Shown here: in pieces, positions 1 to 6,487 of the stretch | Layout of the letters: every line of letters begins with the position of its first letter | Numbering within the stretch: position 1 is the stretch's first letter | Assembly (NCBI GenBank): GCA_036744635.1 | Contig: DAIOHQ010000063.1 | Coordinates: forward strand, 1-21,035 | DNA length: 21,035 nucleotides | Direction: 5' to 3' | DNA from: DAIOHQ01 sp036744635 | Lineage (GTDB): Bacteria; Planctomycetota; Phycisphaerae; Tepidisphaerales; Tepidisphaeraceae | Made by a program: the position numbers and the translations under genes | The notes under the pieces: generated by a model | The model's input: only the letters and a program-made list of their open reading frames with translations | Told to the model about the DNA's origin: nothing | The model's database searches: none

Positions 1-65
1 TGAAGAGCATTATGCTCTCCTTCCGGCGCGCCCACCATTTGTGGGGAAGGTCAATTCAAATTCCT

Positions 66-105
66 TCACCTTGTCACCCCCTCACCTTGTCACCTTGTCA
101 TCTTC
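66..105. repeat. 8-bp tandem repeat array downstream of murB
   Basis: Five consecutive 8-mers: TCACCTTG (66-73), TCACCCCC (74-81), TCACCTTG (82-89), TCACCTTG (90-97) and TCATCTTC (98-105). Three units are identical and two are diverged. The array ends 5 bp beyond the murB stop codon, so it lies in the transcribed 3' region of murB or in the leader of the next gene outside the window. No function can be read from it. Confidence 0.8.
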
Positions 106-110
106 CCTCT

Positions 111-1013
111 TCACGGCCAGATCTGCACTTCGCTTTCCAGGTGTACCTGGCTCTTGTCGTAGACTTTTTCCTTGATGATCTTGATGAGCTTGAGGATGTC
201 GTCCGCCCGGCAGCCGGTATGGGCGATGACGAAGTTCGCGTGCTTCTCGGAGACTTCGGCGCCGCCGACGCGGAAGCCTTTGAGGCCGGCCTGATCGATG
301 ATCGCGCCGGCGCTGAGGCCGCGGGGATTCTTGAAGATGCAGCCGGCATTCTTGGTGTTGAGGGGCTGACTGTTGCGCTTGTACATCCAGATTTCCTTGG
401 TCTTGCGCATCAGGCGCTCGGGGTCCTCCTCGTCGAGTTCCAGGGTGGCGCCCAGAATGAACTTGGCGCTGATATTGGTGGACCGATAGTCGAAGACCAG
501 GTCATCCTTGGTGCGCTCGTACAGCGTTCCCAGGGTATCCATGACCTGTACGCGGGTGACGACAGCACCGATGTCGCCGAACTTGCCGCCGGCGTTCATG
601 CGCACGCCGCCGCCGATGGTGCCGGGGATGCCGGCGAGGCATTCGATTCCGGCCAGCCCCTGGCGGACGGTGCGGAGCAGGAGCTTCTGAATATCGACGC
701 CGGCGCCGACTTCCAAAGTGGTCTTGTCGAATTTGACGCGCCGCCAATGTTCGTGATCGAGGCGAAAAACCGCGCCGTCTACGCCATCATCCGAGACCAG
801 CAGGTTCGCTCCGAGGCCAAGGACATAGATGGGAATGTCGTTTTCAACGCAGCGCTGGGCCGCTTCCTGCAGTTCCTCGACGGTGCGCGGCTGAATGTAC
901 CAGCGCGCCGGCCCGCCGATTTTGTACCAGGTATGGGGCGCCAGCGGGTGGTTCTCGGTGATGATTTCATCGAGGCCGGCAAAAGGATTGGTTTTGGCGA
1001 TTTGCATGGACAT
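111..1013 (-). CDS. murB: UDP-N-acetylenolpyruvoylglucosamine reductase (MurB)
   Basis: FAD- and NADPH-dependent cytosolic enzyme that reduces UDP-GlcNAc-enolpyruvate to UDP-MurNAc, the second committed step of peptidoglycan synthesis. The 300-residue protein has the FAD-domain segments HTWYKIGGPA (residues 27-36) and LGLGANLLVSDDG (65-77), then GIPGTIGGGVRMNAGG (128-143), the substrate-binding FDYRS (174-178), NAGCIFKNP (222-230), VSEKHANF (254-261) and a C-terminal Glu in LESEV (292-296). The residue that is the catalytic Ser in E. coli MurB is Cys225 here, a substitution I believe is common in some phyla. The frame extends upstream to a GTG at 1112, but homology begins near ATG 1013, which I chose; a second ATG lies at 1007. 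No strong ribosome binding site is visible. It is the last gene of the cluster in the window, 298 bp after murC, with a palindromic repeat in that gap. Confidence 0.95.
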   Translation of the reverse strand: MSMQIAKTNPFAGLDEIITENHPLAPHTWYKIGGPARWYIQPRTVEELQEAAQRCVENDIPIYVLGLGANLLVSDDGVDGAVFRLDHEHWRRVKFDKTTLEVGAGVDIQKLLLRTVRQGLAGIECLAGIPGTIGGGVRMNAGGKFGDIGAVVTRVQVMDTLGTLYERTKDDLVFDYRSTNISAKFILGATLELDEEDPERLMRKTKEIWMYKRNSQPLNTKNAGCIFKNPRGLSAGAIIDQAGLKGFRVGGAEVSEKHANFVIAHTGCRADDILKLIKIIKEKVYDKSQVHLESEVQIWP

Positions 1014-1185
1014 GGCGAATTCTTTGGCAGTTGGCTGTCGCAGAAGATAACCAGATTCGTCGGAAGCGAAACGGAGATGCGACGCGGAAAAAAACTTTTT
1101 TGCGACAAGCACCGCATCGAGCAGACGATGGTCGACACACGGCGCGTTTCATTCGGGTACACGAAGGATCTGGCTTCGTGGTTTT

Positions 1186-1246
1186 TTGTAGGGTGGGCGT
1201 ACTCGCCCACTATCTCAAACGGTGGGCGAGTACGCCCACCCTACAA
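1186..1246. repeat. 25-bp perfect inverted repeat (REP-like) between murC and murB
   Basis: The left arm (1186-1210) and right arm (1222-1246) are exact reverse complements over 25 bp, separated by 11 bp. The arm begins TTGTAGGGTGGGCG. Each arm is itself partly palindromic around GTAC (GGGCGTACTCGCCC), so an RNA copy could form one long hairpin or two small ones. In the direction of murC-murB transcription the stem is followed by an A-run rather than a U-run, so it does not look like an intrinsic terminator. It resembles the 2830-2894 repeat in arm length and GTAGGG start, suggesting one dispersed family. Confidence 0.9.
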
Positions 1247-1311
1247 GAGTCTCAGAATGACAACTGCTGCAGCTTGGAACTCAGCCTCCGCACGGCAATT
1301 TCCATCCGAGA

Positions 1312-2772
1312 TTATGCGACCAGATCGCGGCCGATTTCCCATACGTTGCCAGCACCCATGGTGACGACCACATCCCCTTCGCGCAACTCCCGGCGCAGGT
1401 ACTCGACGATCGAGCGAAAGTCCGGCAGGTGCAGGGCGCGCTGGCCATGGCCGATCACCCGCTCAACCAGGTCGATTGCGCTGACGCGGGAGCGTTCGGA
1501 TTCACTGTCGCGCACGAAATAAATGTCCGGGACGATGGTTTCGTCAGCGCCCTCGAAGCTCCTGGCAAAATCCTCCAGCAGAAAGCGGGTGCGGCTGTGC
1601 TGATGCGGCTGGAAGACACAGATCAGGCGCTTCGGTTGGTATTTTTCGCGGAGGGCTTTGAGGGTGGCGCGGATTTCGGTGGGGTGGTGGCCGTAGTCAT
1701 CGACCACGATGGCGCCGTTTCGCCGGCCGACTTCGGTGGTGCGGCGATCCACGCCGCTGAAGGAACCGATGGCGCTGGCGGCGGGCTGGGGATCGATCCC
1801 GCAGGCAGCGCAGGCAGCGATGGCCATGGTGGCGTTGAAAAGGTTGTGCAGGCCGGGGACGGAAAGCTGTAACTCCGCGACTGGATTGCCGTTATGATAA
1901 ATGATGCCGCCGTGGCAGCCGCCGCGGGTGGCTCGGTCGAGCGCCGTCCAAGCGGAAGAAAACGCACCTCCGGACGCCGGTGTACCAGCTTCGGCCGCCT
2001 GCATCCTTATGAACTGGATCGGCGTGGTGATGCCGGCGAGGGCCTCGATCACGCGCGGGTCGTCGCCGTTGGCGATGATCAACCCATCGGCCGGCACGCG
2101 GCCGGCGAAGACGCGGAAGGATTCGACGATCTCATCGATGTTCTTGTAGCAGTCGAGGTGGTCTTCCTCGATGTTGGTGATGAGGGCGACGCGCGGGAAC
2201 AGGTGGTGGAAGCTGCGGGCGAATTCGCAGGCCTCGACGATGAAGGCCTTGCCTGATCCGGAGCGCGACCCGCCGCCGAGCTGGGGGACGGTGCCGCCTA
2301 CGACGAAGGAGGGGTCGGCCCCGCACTGCAGCAGGGCGTGGGCGATCATGGCGGTGGTGGTGGATTTTCCGTGGGTGCCGGAGACGGCCACGCCGAAACG
2401 TTCCTGCATCACCTCGCCGAGCAGTTCTGCGTACTTGATCTGCTTGAGGCCCAGAGCGCGGGCGGCCTGATATTCGGTGTTGGATTCGGGGATGGCCGCG
2501 GTGCGGACGACCAGGTCGATGTCGCGGGAGAGGAGCTGGCCGAGCTGATCTCTGGAGATTTTCGCTCCGCGCTGGGAAAGATCGAAAGTTTGCGGGTTGG
2601 GATTGGGTTCCGAGCCGGTGACGACAGCGCCGCTGTCGACGAGCATGTGGGCGAGGCCGGACATCCCGCAGCCGCCGATGCCGATAAAGTGAACGCGCCG
2701 GCCGGTGAAACGGCTGGGGGATCGCGACTCCGTTCGCAATTCATTGAGCATGGATTCCATTCCAACAGACAT
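1312..2772 (-). CDS. murC: UDP-N-acetylmuramate--L-alanine ligase (MurC)
   Basis: Cytosolic ATP-dependent ligase that adds L-alanine to UDP-MurNAc, the first stem-peptide residue. The 486-residue protein has the three Mur-ligase domains: a UMP-binding Rossmann fold with GIGGCGMSGLAHML (residues 31-44), the central ATPase with P-loop GTHGKSTTT (132-140) and the metal/ATP segment NIEEDHLDCY, and a C-terminal domain with the MurC signature DDYGHHPTEI. The frame continues upstream to a GTG at 2862, but that extension lies inside a palindromic repeat. I start at ATG 2772 because GGAG sits 7 nt upstream (2780-2783); further ATGs at 2760 and 2751 are possible. It follows murG by 166 bp, a gap filled mainly by repeats. 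Confidence 0.95.
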   Translation of the reverse strand: MSVGMESMLNELRTESRSPSRFTGRRVHFIGIGGCGMSGLAHMLVDSGAVVTGSEPNPNPQTFDLSQRGAKISRDQLGQLLSRDIDLVVRTAAIPESNTEYQAARALGLKQIKYAELLGEVMQERFGVAVSGTHGKSTTTAMIAHALLQCGADPSFVVGGTVPQLGGGSRSGSGKAFIVEACEFARSFHHLFPRVALITNIEEDHLDCYKNIDEIVESFRVFAGRVPADGLIIANGDDPRVIEALAGITTPIQFIRMQAAEAGTPASGGAFSSAWTALDRATRGGCHGGIIYHNGNPVAELQLSVPGLHNLFNATMAIAACAACGIDPQPAASAIGSFSGVDRRTTEVGRRNGAIVVDDYGHHPTEIRATLKALREKYQPKRLICVFQPHQHSRTRFLLEDFARSFEGADETIVPDIYFVRDSESERSRVSAIDLVERVIGHGQRALHLPDFRSIVEYLRRELREGDVVVTMGAGNVWEIGRDLVA

Positions 2773-2829
2773 GGTAACGCTCCAGGGGGTTTTTGGAAGA
2801 GGGGCGAGGCGCCGGTACTCCGCCTCTTC

Positions 2830-2933
2830 GTAGGGGCGGGGTCTCCCCGCCCTCTTTGTCACGGTGCAGGAGGGCGGGGAGACCCCGCCCCTACAAGGCG
2901 CAATAGAGGAGGTCGGGAAGACCCTGTCTCTAC
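2830..2933. repeat. Perfect 25-bp inverted repeat plus a degenerate third arm, between murG and murC
   Basis: The arm at 2830-2854 (starting GTAGGGGCGGGGTCTCC) is the exact reverse complement of 2870-2894, with a 15-bp spacer. A third copy at 2909-2933, in the same orientation as the second arm, matches it at 20 of 25 positions; four of the five changes are transitions, consistent with decay of an older copy. The first arm overlaps the spurious upstream extension of the murC frame. No U-tract follows, so a terminator role is not supported. Confidence 0.9.
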
Positions 2934-2938
2934 GATTT

Positions 2939-4063
2939 TCATCGGCGATTGGCGATCATCTGGATGATTACGCGCGCCACTTCATCGGCGGCGGCTGGGG
3001 CGGCGAGGGATTTGGCGGCGGCGGCCATGGCTTGGCGCTTGGCGCCGTCGTAAAGCAGTGACTCGATCAGCGGCGTGAGTTTGGCGGCGTTCTTGCGGCG
3101 GTCTTTTTCATCATCAACGATCACGGCGGCGCCGGCCTTTTCCAATTCGCGGGCGTTGGCGCGCTGGTGCAGGTCCTTGTGGAACGGGTAAGGCATGAGC
3201 AGGGAGGGTATGCCACAGGCGGTCAGCTCAGCGCAGGAACTTGCCCCCGAGCGGGAGATGGCCAGATCGGTGATGGCCCAGATATCGGCCATAGCCGGGG
3301 TGAAGTCGATCACACGGGCGGGAAGATTGATTTCGCGGTAGCCGGCGCGGACGGCGTCGGCGTGTTCTTTTCCGGCGAGGTGCAGGACCTGCCAGCCGTT
3401 CAATCGCACTGATTTCAAGGTCTCGATTATGGCCTCGTTGACGGTCTGCGCGCCCTGGGATGCGCCCGTGATGGTCAGGGTGCGAAGCAGCGGGTTGAGG
3501 CCAAGGCGGGCGGCGGTGTCTGCGCGGGCGGGGAGGTGCAGAATATCGTGGCGAATCGGGCAGCCGGTGGTTCGCAGCTTTTCGCGGTGGGCAGGCGAGA
3601 TGTGTTCGGAAGTAGCGTCAAACTGGCAGCAGACGGCCTGCACGTATTGCATCAGATACTGATTGGCTTTTCCGGGGATGACGTCGGGATTGAGGATGGC
3701 GGCCGGGATTTTGGCGAGTGCGGCGAGCTTGACGGCGGCGCCGGCCGCGTAGCCGCCCAGGCCCAGGATGGCGACCGGCTGGCGTTCGGTCAGTATCTTG
3801 CGGATGAGGTCCTTGGTTTCGCGCCAGGCGCGCCAGAAGCTCAGCAGGCCGGCGATGCTGCGCTTGGGGGGGATGATGGGCTGGGGGATGAACTCGAAGC
3901 CGGTGGGCTGGAGGATGGTGCGGTCAATTTCGCGGGTGGTGCAGAGGAAAAGCGGGCGGGCGCCCGGGAGGAGTTGGCGCAGGCTCTCGGCTACCGAAAT
4001 GCCGGGGTAGAGATGCCCGCCGGTGCCGCCGCCGGCGAGGAGGATGGTTGGGGGAGAAGTCAT
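2939..4063 (-). CDS. murG: UDP-GlcNAc:undecaprenyl-PP-MurNAc-pentapeptide GlcNAc transferase (MurG)
   Basis: Peripheral membrane GT-B (family GT28) glycosyltransferase that converts lipid I to lipid II on the inner face of the cytoplasmic membrane. The 374-residue length is normal. The N-terminal domain has the first glycine loop GGGTGGHLYPG (residues 11-21, including His17) and the second GLGGYAAG (101-108). The C-terminal donor domain has GASQGAQTVNEA (200-211), SRSGASSCAE (270-279, Glu279) and KDLHQRANA (296-304, Gln300). The usual segment around EQN...PG reads ILNPDVIPG (123-131), a variant of the acceptor-side loop. The ATG at 4063 is clear. The gene is separated from ftsW by the inserted four-helix-bundle element; without it, the ftsW stop could overlap this ATG. 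Confidence 0.95.
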   Translation of the reverse strand: MTSPPTILLAGGGTGGHLYPGISVAESLRQLLPGARPLFLCTTREIDRTILQPTGFEFIPQPIIPPKRSIAGLLSFWRAWRETKDLIRKILTERQPVAILGLGGYAAGAAVKLAALAKIPAAILNPDVIPGKANQYLMQYVQAVCCQFDATSEHISPAHREKLRTTGCPIRHDILHLPARADTAARLGLNPLLRTLTITGASQGAQTVNEAIIETLKSVRLNGWQVLHLAGKEHADAVRAGYREINLPARVIDFTPAMADIWAITDLAISRSGASSCAELTACGIPSLLMPYPFHKDLHQRANARELEKAGAAVIVDDEKDRRKNAAKLTPLIESLLYDGAKRQAMAAAAKSLAAPAAADEVARVIIQMIANRR

Positions 4064-4074
4064 TCAGGAAAGAC

Positions 4075-4553
4075 TATTGCAAATTGCAAATTGAAAAATG
4101 CAAATTTCAAGTTGAAGAGGGGGGGCTTACGCTTCGCCGGTCCTTGAGTTTGTTACGCTTGGCGGTGACGACTGACTTGCCGAGAATATTGGATAATTGT
4201 CGGCACTCATCAATGAGTTTGGAAAGGCGCTGTTCACGCAGCAGTTTTGCCTTCAGGATCAGCCGGAGCCACACGTGTGATTCGCGGAGTTCCTTGAGAC
4301 AGATGTTCAGTTTGTGAATGAAGTCCTGCCGACTTTCCGCGGCGCGGCCCTCCTCATAATTGGGCGCTGGAGACGTGCCGCTGCGAACGAGTTGCCCGGC
4401 AATGTGTCTTCCCAGCCTCGTGTCGGGCAGAGCATCCACCAACGTTCCAACGCGTGCGCCAAAAGTCAGCAGCCTGTCGGCCAATTGTTCGGCTGTCAGT
4501 GTGCTCGTTTGACCAATTTTAAATTTGAAATTTTCATTTTTCAATTTGCAATA
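4075..4553 (-). mobile_element. IVS-like element: four-helix-bundle ORF bounded by long inverted repeats
   Basis: An AT-rich arm at 4083-4116 pairs with 4519-4552 at 31 of 34 positions (both read ATTGCAAATTGAAAAATG first). The left arm has an additional 7-bp CAAATTG duplication. The outer ends read TATTGCAA and TTGCAATA, so TTGCAA occurs directly at both edges (4077-4082 and 4546-4551). The only ORF starts in one arm and stops in the other. Four-helix-bundle (S23) ORFs flanked by such arms are known as intervening sequences in 23S rRNA genes and as dispersed protein-coding copies; here the element sits between ftsW and murG. Mobility itself is an inference from structure. Confidence 0.75.
4107..4544 (-). 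CDS. Four-helix bundle protein (S23 / 23S rRNA intervening-sequence family)
   Basis: Small protein of the S23 family, predicted to form a pentameric four-helix bundle with a basic face; its biochemical role is not established. The 145-residue sequence carries the family hallmarks: AEQLADRLLTFGARV (N-terminal helix), LGRHIAGQLVRSGTS, NYEEGRAAESRQDFIHKL, LKELRESHVWLRLI and an Asn/Lys-rich end. The start appears to be TTG at 4544, giving MKNENFKFKI, typical of relatives that normally use ATG. The TTG overlaps the ftsW TGA as TTGA, which would allow coupling. The stop codon falls inside the opposite repeat arm, and the last roughly 14 residues (KLKDRRSVSPPSST) are probably readthrough into local sequence. 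It is co-oriented with the mur genes but unrelated to cell-wall synthesis by family. Confidence 0.85.
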   Translation of the reverse strand: MKNENFKFKIGQTSTLTAEQLADRLLTFGARVGTLVDALPDTRLGRHIAGQLVRSGTSPAPNYEEGRAAESRQDFIHKLNICLKELRESHVWLRLILKAKLLREQRLSKLIDECRQLSNILGKSVVTAKRNKLKDRRSVSPPSST

Positions 4554-5743
4554 CCCAGTCTTACGCCACTTGCATCGCCAACGTTTGCGTCCTCCGCTGG
4601 CTCAAGCAACCCCTCCGGACGGTGCTGGTAGCGCGTCACAGAATACAGCAATCCTAAGGCCCCGCAGGTGATGACCAAACCCGATCCTCCCGCGCTCACC
4701 AGTGGCAGGGACAATCCTTTCGTCGGTACGCTGACGGTGGCGACGGCGATGTTGATCAGTGCTTGCAGGCCGATCATCGACCCGATGCCGAAGGCGAGCA
4801 TGCGGCCGAAGCTGTCGCGTTTTTGCTTTACGGTCTGCCAGGCGACGTAGAGGATGCCGAGATAGAGCGCCACCGTGAGCAGGGCCCCGAAGAAGCCGAG
4901 TTCTTCACAAATCACCGAGAAGATGAAGTCGGTGGTGTCTTCGGGAAGATATCCGAGTTTTTGAATGCCGTTACCCAGCCCTTTGCCGAAGAAGCCGCCG
5001 GTGGCGAAGGAGAGGAGGCTTTGAATCATGTGATAGCCTTCCTTCTGCGGGGCATCGTGCGGGTGCATGAAGGCGACGATCCGCTTCCAGCGATATTCCT
5101 TGTGCATGACGAACCACATGGCCGCGGCGAGAGCGGGGACGAGGACGATCACCAAATGCCACCATTTCACCCGGCCGGCGATGAGCATGGTCACGGCACA
5201 CAGGCCGATCAGCGCGGCGGTGCCGAAATCCTGGATGACGATCAGCAGGCAGATCATGCCGACCGGAATCAGCGCTGGCAGAAAGCCGCGGGTGAATTTG
5301 CTCATATCCGCCCGGCCGCTGGTGAGCCACCACGCCAGGAAGAGCACGACCGCCCATTTTCCCAATTCCGACGGTTGAAGCTGCACGAACCCGAGCGGCA
5401 GCCAGCGGCGGGCGCCGTTGACTTCCAAGCCCACGTGGGGCACGAGCACGAGCAGGCAGGTGAAGACGGCGACGGCGGTCATCAGCATGATCGGGTGCAG
5501 CCAGAGAAAGCGCGTGCGCCGGCCGAGGCGGGCGTAGTCGATGTGGCCGACGGCGAGGAACGTGAAGATCGCGATGGCCGCGAATTTCAGGTGCTTGATG
5601 CCGGTTTCGGACCATTGCCAGCGGGTGTCGCCGGTGATGCGCATCGAGGCCGATTGCACCATCACCACGCCGAGAAAGACCAACGCCAGCACGCAGAGAA
5701 TCAGCAGGTCGCGCCATCGCAGGCGATAAATCGAGTCGTCCAT
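4541..5743 (-). CDS. ftsW: Septal peptidoglycan glycosyltransferase FtsW (SEDS family)
   Basis: Polytopic membrane SEDS protein that polymerises lipid II at the division site together with a class B penicillin-binding protein, which is not in this window. The 400-residue sequence has about ten hydrophobic segments and the family motifs ARRWLPLGFVQLQPSELGKW (residues 111-130), YLPEDTTDFIFSVICEELG (265-283, with Asp272 at the position essential in SEDS polymerases) and PTKGLSLPLVSAGGSG (340-355). Position between mraY and murG favours FtsW over RodA. The ATG at 5743 lacks an obvious ribosome binding site. The last codons (GIAN, stop) lie inside the repeat arm of the adjacent element, so the C-terminus has probably been altered by that insertion. 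Confidence 0.93.
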   Translation of the reverse strand: MDDSIYRLRWRDLLILCVLALVFLGVVMVQSASMRITGDTRWQWSETGIKHLKFAAIAIFTFLAVGHIDYARLGRRTRFLWLHPIMLMTAVAVFTCLLVLVPHVGLEVNGARRWLPLGFVQLQPSELGKWAVVLFLAWWLTSGRADMSKFTRGFLPALIPVGMICLLIVIQDFGTAALIGLCAVTMLIAGRVKWWHLVIVLVPALAAAMWFVMHKEYRWKRIVAFMHPHDAPQKEGYHMIQSLLSFATGGFFGKGLGNGIQKLGYLPEDTTDFIFSVICEELGFFGALLTVALYLGILYVAWQTVKQKRDSFGRMLAFGIGSMIGLQALINIAVATVSVPTKGLSLPLVSAGGSGLVITCGALGLLYSVTRYQHRPEGLLEPAEDANVGDASGVRLGIAN

Positions 5744-5803
5744 GAAGAGGTTATCGGACGTGGGGGCGGGAAGACTTCAGTGGATGATGAGGCGAATTGC
5801 CTA

Positions 5804-6445
5804 TCAGCGCTTGCGGGCCATTTCGCGGAGAAGGGCGGAGACTCTGGGGAACTTGGCGCCAAAGAGCCAGGCGGGCTTCAGATAGAAGCCGGAGAGGACG
5901 AGGGAGGCGATGCGGTCAGCCTGCGGGAGAATCGGCTGGAGTTTTTTGTTCTTGGCGAGGGTGTAGGCTTCAATTGTGCTGGAGAGGGGATCGACGATCC
6001 AATATTCGCGGACACCGGCGGATTGATATTCCAGGAATTTTTCCCGGCGGTCGCGGGACTGACTATTGGGGGAGATGATCTCCACAATGAGATCGGGCGC
6101 GCCTTCGATATGAACATCGCGAATTTGATGCTCGCGCTCGTGACTGAGGAAGAAAATGTCTGGAGAGCGGCGGCTGCGTTGTTGCTCAAATCGCAATTGC
6201 ACCGGCTCCAGGAGGATTTGACCGAGGTCATGTTCTTCGACGAAAGCGCGAAGGAGGTGGACTAGAAATGACGTGATTTGACCGTGAGGAACGTTAACTG
6301 GGGACATAATGATAACTTCTCCGTCCACCCATTCGGCCCAGGTGTCTTCGTCGCACCAGTCGACGAATTCGGCTTCGGTCATGCGCATGGGTTTTCGACC
6401 GCGGGAAATCGTGCGGGATGGAGATTGCGCCGTAGCGGTTGCCAT
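5804..6445 (-). CDS. Uma2 family (DUF820) restriction-endonuclease-like protein in the murD slot
   Basis: Uma2/DUF820 proteins have a PD-(D/E)XK nuclease fold and are greatly expanded in cyanobacteria and planctomycetes; their substrates are unknown. The 213-residue protein fits the usual size. It shows an N-terminal EAEFVDWCDEDTWAEWVDGEVIIMSP region (quoted in parts: EAEFVDW, WVDGEVIIMSP), SPDIFFL (residues 94-100), the active-site stretch PDLIVEIISPNS (117-128, with Asp118 and Glu122), a possible Lys136, and GVREYWIVDP (144-153). I start at ATG 6445; a TTG seven codons upstream at 6463 is possible. It lies 42 bp after mraY and 60 bp before ftsW, same strand, where murD is expected. It is presumably co-transcribed with the cell-wall genes, but nothing in the sequence suggests it works in that pathway. 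Confidence 0.88.
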   Translation of the reverse strand: MATATAQSPSRTISRGRKPMRMTEAEFVDWCDEDTWAEWVDGEVIIMSPVNVPHGQITSFLVHLLRAFVEEHDLGQILLEPVQLRFEQQRSRRSPDIFFLSHEREHQIRDVHIEGAPDLIVEIISPNSQSRDRREKFLEYQSAGVREYWIVDPLSSTIEAYTLAKNKKLQPILPQADRIASLVLSGFYLKPAWLFGAKFPRVSALLREMARKR

Positions 6446-6487
6446 ACCAGAATAATAGCACAATCCCCCGCCCGATGCGCTGAAACT

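Noticed and set aside
4..18. AGAGCAT/ATGCTCT palindrome at the left edge
   Set aside because: Seven-bp arms around one base could be an operator for the next gene, but the neighbouring gene is outside the window, so no role can be supported.
1186..1246. Intrinsic terminator between murC and murB
   Set aside because: The stem is long and GC-rich, but in the direction of transcription it is followed by an A-run, not a U-run.
12..1364. 450-codon open frame on the plus strand across murB
   Set aside because: It lies antisense to a well-supported murB and its translation is the Ala/Gly/Asp-rich composition expected from a GC-rich opposite strand, with no recognisable domain.
2773..2862. 30-codon N-terminal extension of MurC from GTG 2862
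   Set aside because: It is encoded largely by the palindromic repeat, and ATG 2772 has a properly spaced GGAG.
4763..6265. 500-codon open frame on the plus strand across ftsW and the Uma2 gene
   Set aside because: It is antisense to two real genes, His/Glu/Gly-rich and low-complexity, and crosses the ftsW-Uma2 intergenic gap; it is a codon-bias shadow.
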